This document shows, piece after piece, positions 17,991 through 27,158 of a DNA stretch of 64,000 nt. This DNA is from Sulfobacillus benefaciens (lineage in GTDB: Bacteria > Bacillota > Sulfobacillia > Sulfobacillales > Sulfobacillaceae), in NCBI GenBank assembly GCA_003023725.1, contig PXYT01000006.1, positions 1 to 64,000 of the forward strand. The letters run 5' to 3'. Each line of letters begins with the position of its first letter. The stretch's first letter is position 1. Below the pieces are notes generated by a model that saw nothing but the letters and a program-made list of their open reading frames with translations, had not been told where the DNA came from and ran no database searches. The position numbers and the translations under genes were made by a program.

Positions 17991-19265
17991 TTAAATTTGG
18001 CGGTTGAGTCGGTTGTCTATGGCAGTGTCGCGAAATAATCCCATTCTAAGAACAATTACCACGACTACTATGCCAATGATTGCGGACAGAGCCGCTAGTA
18101 TCGTGCCCAGCATGGGCGCACCCAGTACCATAATTCCCCATCCGCCAATCAAGTATGAGCCTTGCATCAACAGGCCGTACAATCCGTCATGAAGGGAGAT
18201 TATCCGGCCTTGATATTGTTGCGGAACATTGCGCTGGAGCATTAGCCCGTCCAGGGTAACAACGATTCCCGATGCAATGCGCATCACAAGAAGCCAGACA
18301 ATCGCCATGTCTAGGTGGGAACTTCGCGCAAAAAAGACCAAAAATACACTTTGTAAGAGATACGCTGCAATCATTGCCATCCGACTAGTTTTGTCATGAG
18401 TTCCGAACCATTGACCCGCCACCCCGCCCCCTATCATGTATCCCACTCCATCTAATGCGTAAAAGAGACCAATGCCTGTCCCGTTTGCTGTGAGAGCACC
18501 AGATCCCACATAACTCAACAGAACATAATAACTCCCGCCAATAATGCCCCAACTAATACCGAGACCCAGCACGAGCATCGCCACAGGGTTAACCCAGGCA
18601 ATCCGAAGCCCTTCACGAAGATCCTTTAAATAAGCTAACAGACCCTTTTCTCTCCGATGATCGGGATGGTCTGCCCGTGCAGGCTGTGGTAACGTCACCG
18701 ACCACAAGGCATACCATAAATAGGACAGGGCCGTAAGAAGAAATCCTGTCGACACCGACGCGAGCGTCACAATAAACCCGCCAATGAGTGCACCCATTAC
18801 CATAATGACACCGCTTGTGACCACTTCGAATCCCCTCATGTTGGGTAGGTGTTCACGAGAAACCAACTGAGTCGTTAGGGCGGTTCGTGCGGGATTTGTA
18901 AAAGCACTGCCGGAGCTGAGTAAGGCTATCATGATAAAGTCGAGGACTACGACATGACGAAGATGCACTATGGCAAACAAAATCAGCGTGAGGGTAGCCA
19001 GTGATAAATTGACCATAATTAACAGCAGCCGCTTATCAAACCTATCGATTAACGGTCCGGTCCAGGGAGCCAGAATAACGGCGGGAAGGCCAGAGGCCAA
19101 TAAAATCCATGCAATCCCTACCCCTTGGGGGAGGGTGCGAACCGCATAGGTAATTAAAGTAATTCGGTAAATCCACCCGCCGAGAGAGCGTCCCGTGGTC
19201 CCAATCCACAAGTTTCGATAGGGAATATTATTCTTAAGAACTAGATAAAGGGGTGTTTTCGTCAC
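17991..19265 (-). CDS. MFS exporter (MFS_3/EntS-like)
   Basis: A 424-residue transporter with about twelve hydrophobic segments. The LAPWTGPLIDRFDKRLLLIM loop between helices 2 and 3 (the MFS motif A region, D-R-x-D-K-R), the FTNPARTALTTQLVSREHLPN segment and the second-half GWFGTHDKTSRMA-like loop place it with MFS_3 drug or siderophore exporters related to EntS. GTG 19265 is chosen because helix 1 (NLWIGTTGRSLGGW) starts soon after and AAAGGA lies upstream; the frame is open for 56 more codons with atypical composition. The GTGATTCAC repeats 290 bp upstream may belong to its control region. Substrate unknown. Confidence 0.82.
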   Translation of the reverse strand: MTKTPLYLVLKNNIPYRNLWIGTTGRSLGGWIYRITLITYAVRTLPQGVGIAWILLASGLPAVILAPWTGPLIDRFDKRLLLIMVNLSLATLTLILFAIVHLRHVVVLDFIMIALLSSGSAFTNPARTALTTQLVSREHLPNMRGFEVVTSGVIMVMGALIGGFIVTLASVSTGFLLTALSYLWYALWSVTLPQPARADHPDHRREKGLLAYLKDLREGLRIAWVNPVAMLVLGLGISWGIIGGSYYVLLSYVGSGALTANGTGIGLFYALDGVGYMIGGGVAGQWFGTHDKTSRMAMIAAYLLQSVFLVFFARSSHLDMAIVWLLVMRIASGIVVTLDGLMLQRNVPQQYQGRIISLHDGLYGLLMQGSYLIGGWGIMVLGAPMLGTILAALSAIIGIVVVVIVLRMGLFRDTAIDNRLNRQI

Positions 19266-20387
19266 GTTCTCGGGGTCCTTTTCAAAAGACTTTGTTAAAA
19301 AATAACTCCCTGGCTCAGTGAATGCGTTTTTTTGGTTGTTGCGGCTCGGGTAAACACCGGGTTTCCGTCTGCAGTTCGAAAATGATTGCTTGCGGACGAA
19401 TACCGTCTTTTGCCATCCGGTGCAACAGTTCAAAATGATTGAGCCCGCTTTTTTTTGAAGATCAGGCGAAGGCCACTGACCACGGCGAGCTGTCTAACCT
19501 ACAGTGAATTTGAACACCGGCAGAATGAACATGCTAATTGGGTTATGAATTTTTAGTGATTCACTGGAAAATAATGATTCACACTCTAAGATAAGTTTTC
19601 CAGCCTTACAAGGAAGCCGACATCATGTCTACACCTAACCGGTTAAGTATATCCGATTATCTCAGGTTGCCCAAGGCGTAATGCATAATTGACGTTCTCC
19701 AGCGCCAGCGGTTGACGTCATTGTGGGATTATTCGGTCCAAATTATATTGATTTAGTCCCACTTGATCTTCCGAACAGTCTGGCGTAATAATCCCTCCGC
19801 ATAAGCTGGGGATTCTCCTGTAACACAGATGATCCGCAATCCATTCGATCCTCGGTTGGATTGGGACGTTCATGACGAAGAGAATCTCCATTGCACTCGA
19901 ATTGCCTGATGAAGCAATGAGGAGGAGATGTGAAATGGGGATCACACCCGAACCGAGCACTAAAACCTCATCGGGCAGCCACGGTCACGGCCTCGACCAT
20001 GGCGTAAGGTGGCCTTGGCTCTATACAGTTCGCCGTCTCGTTACCCCGAGACTTGATCACCAAAATGAGGTGCATCTCGACCGGTAAGGATCTTGCGCGC
20101 GACGAAGTCATGGATTAAATTTGGTGCATACCCCGGGGCGTTTGTCGTGGCAGTAAAGGCCTGATGGAGGGAGGACAACTCTGGTTTAGTTTTTTTACGA
20201 CATCCATGTGCCGAGCAATCGCACTGTCCGCAAGGTTGCACCGGTGATTCGTCATGATCTTGTGGCATTAGTCATCTGAAGGCTAATGGGGACTGGCGGT
20301 GAAAAGACGGGGTTACGCGCCTTGGGCTGTCCATGGGAACTTTCTCAGCGAGACAATACGGGAAAATTGTTAAAGGGGATGTCAAAA
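19266..20387. other. 1.1-kb gap with probable decayed coding DNA
   Basis: On the minus strand, pieces near 20268-20041 and 19960-19718 show protein-like stretches in different frames (for example PNLIHDFVARKILTGRD and VLVLGSGVIPISHLLLI), as expected of a gene broken by frameshifts. The second piece has a glycine-rich GSGxxP turn seen in nucleotide-binding reductases, but the match is too short to name a family. GTGATTCAC-type repeats lie at 19556-19582. No intact gene is supported. Confidence 0.35.
19556..19582. promoter_or_regulatory. Repeated (G)TGATTCAC half-sites
   Basis: GTGATTCAC at 19556-19564 is nearly palindromic and TGATTCAC recurs at 19575-19582, 18 bp downstream. They lie in AT-rich DNA about 290 bp upstream of the MFS start. 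Operator function is a guess. Confidence 0.25.
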
Positions 20388-20684
20388 ATGACACTCGGAA
20401 CAAGCGATCATCCAATCATTGTTCGGACAACATCGGAAGAGAAAATGAAAAAGATTGTCGCATTGTGCGCGGAATATCATTGGCACTACATCATCGGATT
20501 CGAGGCTCCTGAAAACTTGGACCATCTTAAGACAGCTCTACGACAGCGATTGACACCGGATGATGTATATGCGCCGTGTTCCTGTGGAAGCGGCAAGAAA
20601 TTCAAGTTTTGCTGTGCAGAAAAGATACGACATTTGGATGTTAATCAAGTTCTCGAAGAGTTTGTGCCCCCAAAAGAAGCGTAA
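20388..20684 (+). CDS. SEC-C motif protein, PBPRA1643 family
   Basis: A 98-residue protein with a C-terminal SEC-C zinc motif (APCSCGSGKKFKFCC, residues about 63-77: C-x-C-x8-C-C). The N-terminal part (TSEEKMKKIVALCAEYHWHYIIGFE) matches the small SWIM/SEC-C family named after PBPRA1643, whose function is unknown; SEC-C domains elsewhere bind zinc and contact SecB or ribosomes. Start ATG 20388 has AAAGGGG nine bases upstream; the ATG at 20379 is too close to it. It stands alone between decayed DNA and the metG leader, transcribed in the metG direction. A frequently transferred gene of this kind fits an accessory region. Confidence 0.8.
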   Translation: MTLGTSDHPIIVRTTSEEKMKKIVALCAEYHWHYIIGFEAPENLDHLKTALRQRLTPDDVYAPCSCGSGKKFKFCCAEKIRHLDVNQVLEEFVPPKEA

Positions 20685-20963
20685 TCGGCATTTGTCATTG
20701 CGGCCGGTAAGAACCGCTTTATCCCGGCAAATGTGAGCTTGGGGTTGCGGCAGGGTCCGGGCTCTTGGGAACCATGAGAGATTTCATGCGAAATGTGGGA
20801 CGCGGACCAAAATCCTTCGCGCCGGAATTCGAATCCTGTGGCGAACCCTATCTCGCCCGACAAGATGTTTGCCTGAGGCAAGACAGGCTGCCTGTCGTCT
20901 TGCCGGGGAGAGACTTTAAGGCACCTACTGTCTCACCAAGGTGGCCCGGCGACCTGAGACACT

Positions 20964-20992
20964 TTGACGAACTCAGTTAACTCCTTTATAAT
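20964..20992 (+). promoter_or_regulatory. Sigma-A promoter of metG
   Basis: TTGACG (20964-20969) and a perfect TATAAT (20987-20992) are 17 bp apart. Transcription would start near 20999, just before the T-box leader. Confidence 0.85.
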
Positions 20993-20999
20993 CTTAATA

Positions 21000-21217
21000 A
21001 ATTGCGATGAGAGGGAGCATCCAAAGCCTAATCCGACGAAGCGAGTTGACGGTGGTGCGAAGTCAGCCGGAGGGGTTTGGGATTATGGCCCTTGAGCAGG
21101 GGTGCGAATGACGAGTAGTACTCACGGTGTCCCCGTTACCGGACTCAATGAGGCCCTACGGTGAACAAGGGTGGTACCGCGGTAAATGACCGCCCCTTGA
21201 CATGGGGCATTTTTTTA
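21000..21217 (+). promoter_or_regulatory. T-box leader, methionine-specific
   Basis: The diagnostic T-box sequence AACAAGGGTGGTACCGCG lies at 21164-21181 and the apical stem I elements (AGCGAG ... GGTGGTGCGAA) at about 21040-21062. I fold the base of stem I as GAGGG with CCCTT, enclosing an internal loop with AGCA on the 5' side (loop-E motif) opposite TTATGG, closed by TCC/GGA. This puts ATG at 21085-21087 in the specifier position, which fits methionine and the gene downstream. Uncharged tRNA-Met would stabilise the antiterminator and let transcription proceed into metG. Many Bacillota control methionine genes by S-box instead; a T-box on metG is less common. Confidence 0.92.
21192..21217 (+). 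terminator. Intrinsic terminator of the metG T-box
   Basis: GCCCC (21192-21196) pairs with GGGGC (21204-21208), followed by a T-run to 21217. It competes with the antiterminator formed by the T-box sequence. Confidence 0.88.
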
Positions 21218-21247
21218 TGGACGAAGTGACCTAGGAGGTTGAGAGGG

Positions 21248-23266
21248 ATGGTTGCAAACGACGATCAATGGGGGGCTCACACTCAAAAGAAAAAGACGTG
21301 GTACTTGACCACCCCCATCTATTATCCGAGTGACAACCTGCATATCGGCCATGCCTATACGACGGTGGCCGCGGATGCTCTGGCGCGATTTCACCGGCTT
21401 TATGGGGACGAAGTGCTGTTTGTGACCGGAACCGATGAACATGGGCAGAAGATCGCGCAAAAGGCGGCCGAAGCAGGAAAGACACCAAAGGATTTCGTAG
21501 ACGGAATTGTCGCTTTCATCCAGGATCCTTTATGGAAGACGCTGAAAGTGTCTTACGACCGGTTCATCCGCACCACTGATGCTGATCATATTGAGGTTGT
21601 GCAGCATGTGTTTAAACAGTTGTTAGATCAGGGAGATATTTACAAGGGCACTTATGAAGGATGGTACTGCCTGCCCGATGAGACCTTTTGGACCGAGTCG
21701 AAACTGGTAGATGGGAAATGTCCTGATTGTGGGCGCCCCGTGGAACGGGTGAGCCAGGAAAGTTATTTCTTTGCAATGGGCCGTTATCAGCAACGCATGA
21801 AAGAATATATTTTGTCTCATCCGCATTTTATTCAACCGCCGAGCCGCCGCAACGAAATGCTGAGTTTCTTGGACAGCGGGCTGGAGGACTTATCGATCTC
21901 CCGAACCGGTTTGAGCTGGGGCATTCCGGTGCCTGATGATCCGGCGCATGTGATCTATGTCTGGTTCGATGCATTGCTCAACTATTTGACTGCCGCCGGT
22001 TATTCTTCCCCCAGCGGGCAATTCGAGAACACTTGGCCGCCTGATGTGCAATTGGTGGGGAAAGAGATCGTGCGGTTTCATACCATTATCTGGCCGATCA
22101 TTTTAATGGCCTTGAACTTGCCGTTACCTGAGCGCGTCTTTGGACACGGATGGCTCTTAATTGGTGACACGAAAATGTCCAAATCTCGGGGCAATGCCGT
22201 TGACCCCCTGGAACTTGTCGAAAAGTACGGCGTGGATGCCGTCCGCTACTACTTATTGCGGGAAGTCCCATTCGGCGCCGATGGGAATTATACCGAAGAG
22301 TCTTTGAGACTTCGGATCAACGTGGATTTAGCCAATGACCTGGGAAACTTGTTGAGCCGCACCACTGCGATGATTAACCGTTTCGCTGAGGGACGTATTC
22401 CATCTTTGCATACCCAAAGGCGGGAGATCGACCGTTTACTGCCGGATTTGGCTGCCGAAGTTTATGAGGGTGTCGAGAATGCCATGCACCACTTGCTCAT
22501 TTCCGATGCCATCCAGCAGGTGTATCGGCTCATCCGCGCCGCCAACAAATATATTGAAGATCGGGCCCCGTGGAAGCTGGCGAAAGACCCGGCTTTCCGA
22601 GAGGACTTGGACAATGTGCTGTATAATCTGGCCGAGACCCTGCGGGTTGTTTCCGTACTGTTAACCCCCTTTCTTATTGACACGCCGGATAAGATCCGAA
22701 AGCAGCTTGGACTCACGGCACCGATAAAGTCGTACCGGGAAGCGATATTCGGTCAGCTTAAGGGCGGAGAAGAGATTGCCCGGGGCGAACCTTTGTTTCC
22801 GCGTTTAGACTTGCACGGCGATAAAGACGGTAGCGAGGTGCTGACCACTGGCGCTTTATTGCCGAACAATCCTGGCGCGAAAGCCGAGCCAAAACCCGAT
22901 GGCGGAACGCCCGGGACAGAACGGGAGGGAACAGGGACTGTGGAGGAAATTGGGATCGACGAATTTCAGAAGATAGATCTTAGAGTGGGAACGATTCGTC
23001 ACGCCGAAGTTGTGCCGTCGGCTGACCGTTTACTTAAACTGACAATATTTGACGGTGAACGTGATCGAACGGTGGTTTCTGGCATTCGCGCCCATTATGA
23101 TGCCGGCGAACTGATTGGACGGCAAGTCGTGTTGGTGGCTAATTTAAAGCCTGTCAAATTGCGCGGAATTGTAAGCGAGGGAATGCTTTTGGCGGGTTCT
23201 CACGGTGACTTGTTAAGCTTGATTGCTCCCTCGACACCTTTGCCCGAAGGAGCCCGGGTCAAATGA
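21248..23266 (+). CDS. metG: Methionyl-tRNA synthetase with C-terminal tRNA-binding domain
   Basis: Class I synthetase of 672 residues that charges tRNA-Met. HIGH is at 32-35, KMSKS at 309-313, and the WFDALLNYLTAAGY active-site strand lies before it. A CxxC pair (KCPDCGRP) belongs to the zinc knuckle of the connective domain. After a charged, Gly/Pro-rich linker (about 545-570) comes an EMAP-II/Trbp111-like domain (IDLRVGTIRHAEVVPSADRLLKL) that helps dimerise and bind tRNA, as in B. subtilis MetS. Start ATG 21248 has AGGAGG ten bases upstream. It is controlled by the Met T-box ahead of it and its stop overlaps the tatD start (ATGA). Confidence 0.96.
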   Translation: MVANDDQWGAHTQKKKTWYLTTPIYYPSDNLHIGHAYTTVAADALARFHRLYGDEVLFVTGTDEHGQKIAQKAAEAGKTPKDFVDGIVAFIQDPLWKTLKVSYDRFIRTTDADHIEVVQHVFKQLLDQGDIYKGTYEGWYCLPDETFWTESKLVDGKCPDCGRPVERVSQESYFFAMGRYQQRMKEYILSHPHFIQPPSRRNEMLSFLDSGLEDLSISRTGLSWGIPVPDDPAHVIYVWFDALLNYLTAAGYSSPSGQFENTWPPDVQLVGKEIVRFHTIIWPIILMALNLPLPERVFGHGWLLIGDTKMSKSRGNAVDPLELVEKYGVDAVRYYLLREVPFGADGNYTEESLRLRINVDLANDLGNLLSRTTAMINRFAEGRIPSLHTQRREIDRLLPDLAAEVYEGVENAMHHLLISDAIQQVYRLIRAANKYIEDRAPWKLAKDPAFREDLDNVLYNLAETLRVVSVLLTPFLIDTPDKIRKQLGLTAPIKSYREAIFGQLKGGEEIARGEPLFPRLDLHGDKDGSEVLTTGALLPNNPGAKAEPKPDGGTPGTEREGTGTVEEIGIDEFQKIDLRVGTIRHAEVVPSADRLLKLTIFDGERDRTVVSGIRAHYDAGELIGRQVVLVANLKPVKLRGIVSEGMLLAGSHGDLLSLIAPSTPLPEGARVK

Positions 23267-24027
23267 ATTTAATGGGATTTGATTCGCACTGTCATCTTCA
23301 GGATCCGGCATTTGATGCGGACCGGGAAGAAGTTTACGACCGGGCGCACACTCAGGAATTGGGAATTTTGGTACCGGGCTATGATATGGCGTCATCGGAC
23401 CGGGCGGTGAAAATGGCTCAAAGCCATGAGGCCGTCTGGGCTTTGGTGGGTTGTCACCCTCATGAGGCCAGGACATTCTCAGACACCGACCAAGAACAAC
23501 TGCGACAATGGGCAAACAATGATTGGGTGGTTGGCATCGGTGAAATCGGTCTGGACTATCATTATATGAATAGTCCGATGGAAATCCAGAGGAAAGTTTT
23601 CCGGGATCAGCTGGAGTTGGCCCGCGACATGAATTTGCCCGTTTCGGTGCATTCCCGCGAGGCCGAGGATGACACATGGGCTATTTTACGGGAATTTCCC
23701 GGTATTCGGGGCGTGCTCCACTGTTTTACGGGGAGTAGGGAATTTGCCGAAAAATTGCTGGATCTGGGACTTTACCTGTCATTCGCGGGGCCGGTGTCCT
23801 TTAAGAACGCCCATGACCTGAGAGCAATTGTGGCGTGGGCTCCTATGGACAGGATTTTGGTGGAAACGGACTCCCCTTATCTGTCGCCGGTTCCGTGGCG
23901 GGGCCGCCGCAATGAGCCACTGCGGGTCATTCGCGTGGCGGAGGTGATCGCGGCCCAAAAAAATTGTTCTACGAAGCAGGTGTTTGACGATACGACGTCG
24001 AATATAATACGTGTGTTTCGCGTCTGA
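23263..24027 (+). CDS. tatD: TatD-family metal-dependent DNase
   Basis: TIM-barrel hydrolase of 254 residues (TatD/YcfH). Metal ligands are visible: the HxH of DSHCHL near residue 8-10, the glutamate in GEIGLDYH, the histidine in SVHSREA, HCFTG, and the aspartate in VETDSPYLSP. TatD proteins act as 3'-5' exonucleases in DNA repair and possibly RNA decay, despite the historical Tat name. ATGA overlap with metG shows translational coupling. The metG-tatD-yabE-rsmA order is as in B. subtilis. Confidence 0.93.
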   Translation: MNLMGFDSHCHLQDPAFDADREEVYDRAHTQELGILVPGYDMASSDRAVKMAQSHEAVWALVGCHPHEARTFSDTDQEQLRQWANNDWVVGIGEIGLDYHYMNSPMEIQRKVFRDQLELARDMNLPVSVHSREAEDDTWAILREFPGIRGVLHCFTGSREFAEKLLDLGLYLSFAGPVSFKNAHDLRAIVAWAPMDRILVETDSPYLSPVPWRGRRNEPLRVIRVAEVIAAQKNCSTKQVFDDTTSNIIRVFRV

Positions 24028-24077
24028 GGGCCAGACTAACATTTTATGGAAGATATGGAGGCGAGTGGTAACGAAAC

Positions 24078-24097
24078 CAACGGCCAGATGGCCGTTG
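24078..24097. promoter_or_regulatory. Short perfect hairpin ahead of the 3D-domain gene
   Basis: CAACGGCC and GGCCGTTG form an 8-bp stem with the loop AGAT. There is no T-run after it, so it is not a typical intrinsic terminator; it may be a processing or stabilising element in the tatD-yabE spacer. Confidence 0.4.
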
Positions 24098-24142
24098 TAG
24101 TTCCGGAGAGCAAAACATACGAATAATAAAGGAGGACAGCTT

Positions 24143-25126
24143 TTGGCTAAATGGACGTTTAAAGCGGTGCGCCCTTGGTTATTTGGGGCACTTGCCGCTG
24201 CAACCATTGGCACGGGGCTGGCTAGTACACAATATCGCCCGGTAACTATCCATCTTTTCAGCCCAACAGGCAACCGATCGATAAACTTCTGGACGTTTAA
24301 AACCAAGGTTCGGAACATTTTAGCTCAGGCTCGTGTTCCCGTGAGCGCACGGGATAGGGTGCGTGTCATGAAGAGAAACGGCAACACGACCATTTTTGTG
24401 CGGGACGCTGTGCCCGTCTGGGTTAAAACGGCTCATCGCCATTTCAAATATTGGACGACGGAATACCATGTCGGAAGTATTCTATCTGCTCTGGGCATCA
24501 AGCTGGCACCGTTGGACAAGGTGAGACCGCCATTGACGGCCACGGTCGCCGCTGGCAACACGGTGGATGTCATCCGGCAATGGCTCGTAAAAAAATCGGT
24601 AACGTCAAGCCTCCCGTTTGCTGTTACGTACCGTCCCGATCCGCAACTTGCCAAAGGACGCAGGCAAGTGGTACAAAACGGCCGGCAAGGTGTGGAATCC
24701 ACAACGATTCAGTATCTCGTTCAAAATGGTAGTCCTTTAAGCGACAAAGTCGTCGCCAAGAAAGTGACGAAAGCCCCCTCCCCCGAAGTCATTGCTTATG
24801 GTACGGCGCCTGCCGTTACAGTAAACGGACAGGCCATGCCCATACAACGTCAACTTTACATGGTGAGCACCGGCTATTGGCCGAATCCCGCATGGTCCAC
24901 GGGACTGACCGCTAGCGGCACACCCGCCCATTATGGGGTTGTTGCAGTCGATCCAGCGGTTATCCCCTTGGGAACGCATCTGTACATTCCTGGATACGGA
25001 TACGCCGTGGCTCAGGACACCGGCTCCGCCATTATTGGGAACCGCATTGACTTATGCTTCAATGACCAAAGCCAGGCAATAAATTGGGGTGTGCGGCCGT
25101 TAGACGTCTATATTCTGGGCAATTAA
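24143..25126 (+). CDS. yabE: YabE-like cell-wall protein: DUF348, G5 and 3D domains
   Basis: A 327-residue exported protein. A hydrophobic segment at about 12-28 (signal or anchor) is followed by two DUF348-type ubiquitin-like units (about 33-75 and 85-150), a G5-like segment (about 150-215) and a C-terminal 3D domain (about 238-325). The three aspartates that name the 3D domain are present in AVDPAVIPLGT, AQDTGSA and NRIDLCF. Such Rpf/Sps-like proteins probably cleave peptidoglycan as lytic transglycosylases. Start TTG 24143 lies seven bases after AAAGGAGG. The B. subtilis counterpart yabE is at the same place; rnmV, next to it there, is absent here. Confidence 0.9.
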   Translation: MAKWTFKAVRPWLFGALAAATIGTGLASTQYRPVTIHLFSPTGNRSINFWTFKTKVRNILAQARVPVSARDRVRVMKRNGNTTIFVRDAVPVWVKTAHRHFKYWTTEYHVGSILSALGIKLAPLDKVRPPLTATVAAGNTVDVIRQWLVKKSVTSSLPFAVTYRPDPQLAKGRRQVVQNGRQGVESTTIQYLVQNGSPLSDKVVAKKVTKAPSPEVIAYGTAPAVTVNGQAMPIQRQLYMVSTGYWPNPAWSTGLTASGTPAHYGVVAVDPAVIPLGTHLYIPGYGYAVAQDTGSAIIGNRIDLCFNDQSQAINWGVRPLDVYILGN

Positions 25127-25148
25127 CCGAGGACGGTGCAATGTACAC

Positions 25149-26009
25149 TTGGATACTACTGATCCCAGAACGGCAGCCGGGCTTCAACGAGTGCTGGCGA
25201 TGGTTATGGCCCGTCCGAACAAACGACTCGGCCAAAACTTTCTAACCGGGCCCGAGGTATTTGAGAAAATTGCAACGGCAGTGGAGACAACGAAGCCTGC
25301 ATGGGTTCTGGAAATTGGTCCCGGTCCCGGGGGATTGACCCGGACTTTGTTGGAACGGGGACTAGAGGTCGTAGCGATGGAAATCGATCCCACATGGTCC
25401 AACTGGCTTTCGGCGTCTTTGTTGCCGGGCTATCCTAACGTGTTAAAAATCGTTCAGGGTGATGCCCTTAGGGTGCCTTGGCGGGAAATAGCGAGCGAAA
25501 GGGGAGGACCGTGGACTATTTGCGGCAACCTCCCTTATAACATTACGTCGCCGGTTTTGGCCAAACTGCTCGAGGATGTTACCTCTTGGTCGGCTGCAGT
25601 TTTGATGGTGCAAAAGGAGGTGGGCGTCCGGTTGTTGGCGGAGCCAGGGAACCGGGAAACATCGGCTTTAAGTGTTCTGCTGCGCTATGTGGCCTATGTG
25701 CAAGGGTTGGGGGAAGTCTCACGGGACCAATTTTACCCTGCTCCGGAAGTTGATTCATTTGTGATACAATTGACACGAATACCATCGCCCGCGGTGCCGT
25801 TTGAATCATTTCAATGGGTTGTGCGTGCGGCGTTTCTGCACCGGCGCAAGATGATCCGCCAATCTTTGGCGCAAGCTCCCGGGTCCCCATGGAGTGCGAG
25901 GAAGTGGGAAGGAATTTTGAGTGAGGGAGGAATTGACCCGCTGAAACGTGCGGAAGCTTTGTCGTGGGCGGAATGGATTCAGTTGGCGACACTAGCAGCG
26001 AAAAGGTGA
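25149..26009 (+). CDS. rsmA: 16S rRNA dimethyladenosine transferase (KsgA)
   Basis: RsmA, 286 residues, which dimethylates A1518 and A1519 in 16S rRNA. Motifs: KRLGQNFL at the N-terminal clamp, EIGPGPGGLT for SAM, AMEID, GDAL, the catalytic NLPYNITSP, and FYPAPEVDSFV. The C-terminal domain is complete. The start is TTG 25149, preceded only by a weak GAGGACGG; it gives the usual N-terminal length. The gene follows the yabE-like gene by 22 bp and is probably in the same transcript. Confidence 0.94.
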   Translation: MDTTDPRTAAGLQRVLAMVMARPNKRLGQNFLTGPEVFEKIATAVETTKPAWVLEIGPGPGGLTRTLLERGLEVVAMEIDPTWSNWLSASLLPGYPNVLKIVQGDALRVPWREIASERGGPWTICGNLPYNITSPVLAKLLEDVTSWSAAVLMVQKEVGVRLLAEPGNRETSALSVLLRYVAYVQGLGEVSRDQFYPAPEVDSFVIQLTRIPSPAVPFESFQWVVRAAFLHRRKMIRQSLAQAPGSPWSARKWEGILSEGGIDPLKRAEALSWAEWIQLATLAAKR

Positions 26010-26020
26010 GGTGATGGAGC

Positions 26021-26491
26021 ATGCTTTTCGAAAGCCCTTCCAAAGGGCGTTTAACCCTGGAAAGTATGTTTGGGGAAATCCTTGCATACATCTCGGACTC
26101 TCCAAACGCGCACTACAAACTGATTATTGGATCCGATTCCCACACCAGGCATACAACGATTTTCGTGACGGCGGTGGTCATTCACCGGCTCGGCAAAGGG
26201 GGACGATATTTCTTTTCAAAATCTCAACGCCGGGCAATAAAAAGCTTGCGGCAAAAAATTATGTACGAAACTTCCCTGAGCTTAAACGTGGCCGCACAAC
26301 TCACGGATTTGCTGCAAAAGTCCGGTCATCCCGATTTGGATGTGGAAATTCACATTGATGTCGGCCAGCAAGGGGACACCAAGGATTTGATTCGGGAAAT
26401 TGTCGGCATGGTGACGGGGAGTGGTTATCACGCAGCGATTAAGCCGTTTTCTTTCGGCGCGTCCAAAGTTGCCGATAAATACACGAAATAG
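26021..26491 (+). CDS. YkuK-family (DUF458) RNase H-like protein
   Basis: A 156-residue protein of the YkuK/DUF458 family. IIGSDSHTRHTTIFVTAVVIH is the RNase H-like first strand pair with an aspartate at the usual catalytic place, and EIHIDVGQQGDTKDLIREIVGMV carries the second acidic strand. An RNase H-like fold has been proposed for the family, but no activity is known. ATG 26021 overlaps a GGTGATGGAG ribosome binding site and starts 11 bp after rsmA. At this point B. subtilis has yabG; that protease gene is missing here. Confidence 0.78.
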   Translation: MLFESPSKGRLTLESMFGEILAYISDSPNAHYKLIIGSDSHTRHTTIFVTAVVIHRLGKGGRYFFSKSQRRAIKSLRQKIMYETSLSLNVAAQLTDLLQKSGHPDLDVEIHIDVGQQGDTKDLIREIVGMVTGSGYHAAIKPFSFGASKVADKYTK

Positions 26492-27088
26492 CGCACCACG
26501 TCTCGGCGGAAACTGTATCCGACCGCGAAAGACTCTTGGGCTGAATGGTCGTCACGAGGAACACAGGACTTCAATGGTCATGTTCTTCACATCAGTCGAA
26601 TCCAATCGATGAAGAACTTCCCTTCTGGCGTGTGACAACATGAGGCTTGTGAACCAGGTTTGGAGATGGGGTCTCGTGACAGGGTCTTGTCAACTAATCT
26701 ACCGGACACATTCTGGCTCTTTATCACGGAGAATAGCCGTGCTCTTTGACGCCCCAGCTATTACCATCCCAAATGAAATGGCCGCAATGATTGTTCCTGT
26801 CCTTCGCAGTGGAAGGTAGAGAGATTGGCCTCGAAAAACCTGGGACCCATACAAGACATAACTCTCTAGCTCCCCTCAATCTCCTTGTCCTTATCCCAGA
26901 AACGGCAGATTCTCCCTCTTGATATAAAGAGACATTATTCGCGAAATTCTGCGGACGGGACAGGTTGCGTTTGCCGGAAAGATCTCTTGTGACGGCTGTT
27001 TGTAGGTAGGACGGCCTTATTTTCTCATCGACTGTGAAAATCCTATTGACCAACGCTATATGGACTTGGTAGAATAAATGTCTTTAAC
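26492..27088. other. 597-bp gap before veg, no gene recognised
   Basis: A minus-strand frame at 26724-27053 is open but has no ribosome binding site and no family resemblance. Nothing else is visible apart from the veg promoter at the right edge. Confidence 0.4.
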
Positions 27089-27117
27089 TTGACAGGAATA
27101 GAAATGAATGCTAATCT
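27089..27117 (+). promoter_or_regulatory. Promoter of veg
   Basis: Perfect TTGACA (27089-27094), 17-bp spacer, TAATCT (27112-27117). The B. subtilis veg promoter is one of the strongest known. A second weaker pair, TTGACC at about 27046 with TAGAAT near 27070, lies just upstream. Confidence 0.65.
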
Positions 27118-27158
27118 AATCACGTTGCCCTTCATCAGTAGAGGAAGGAAGTGAGCGT

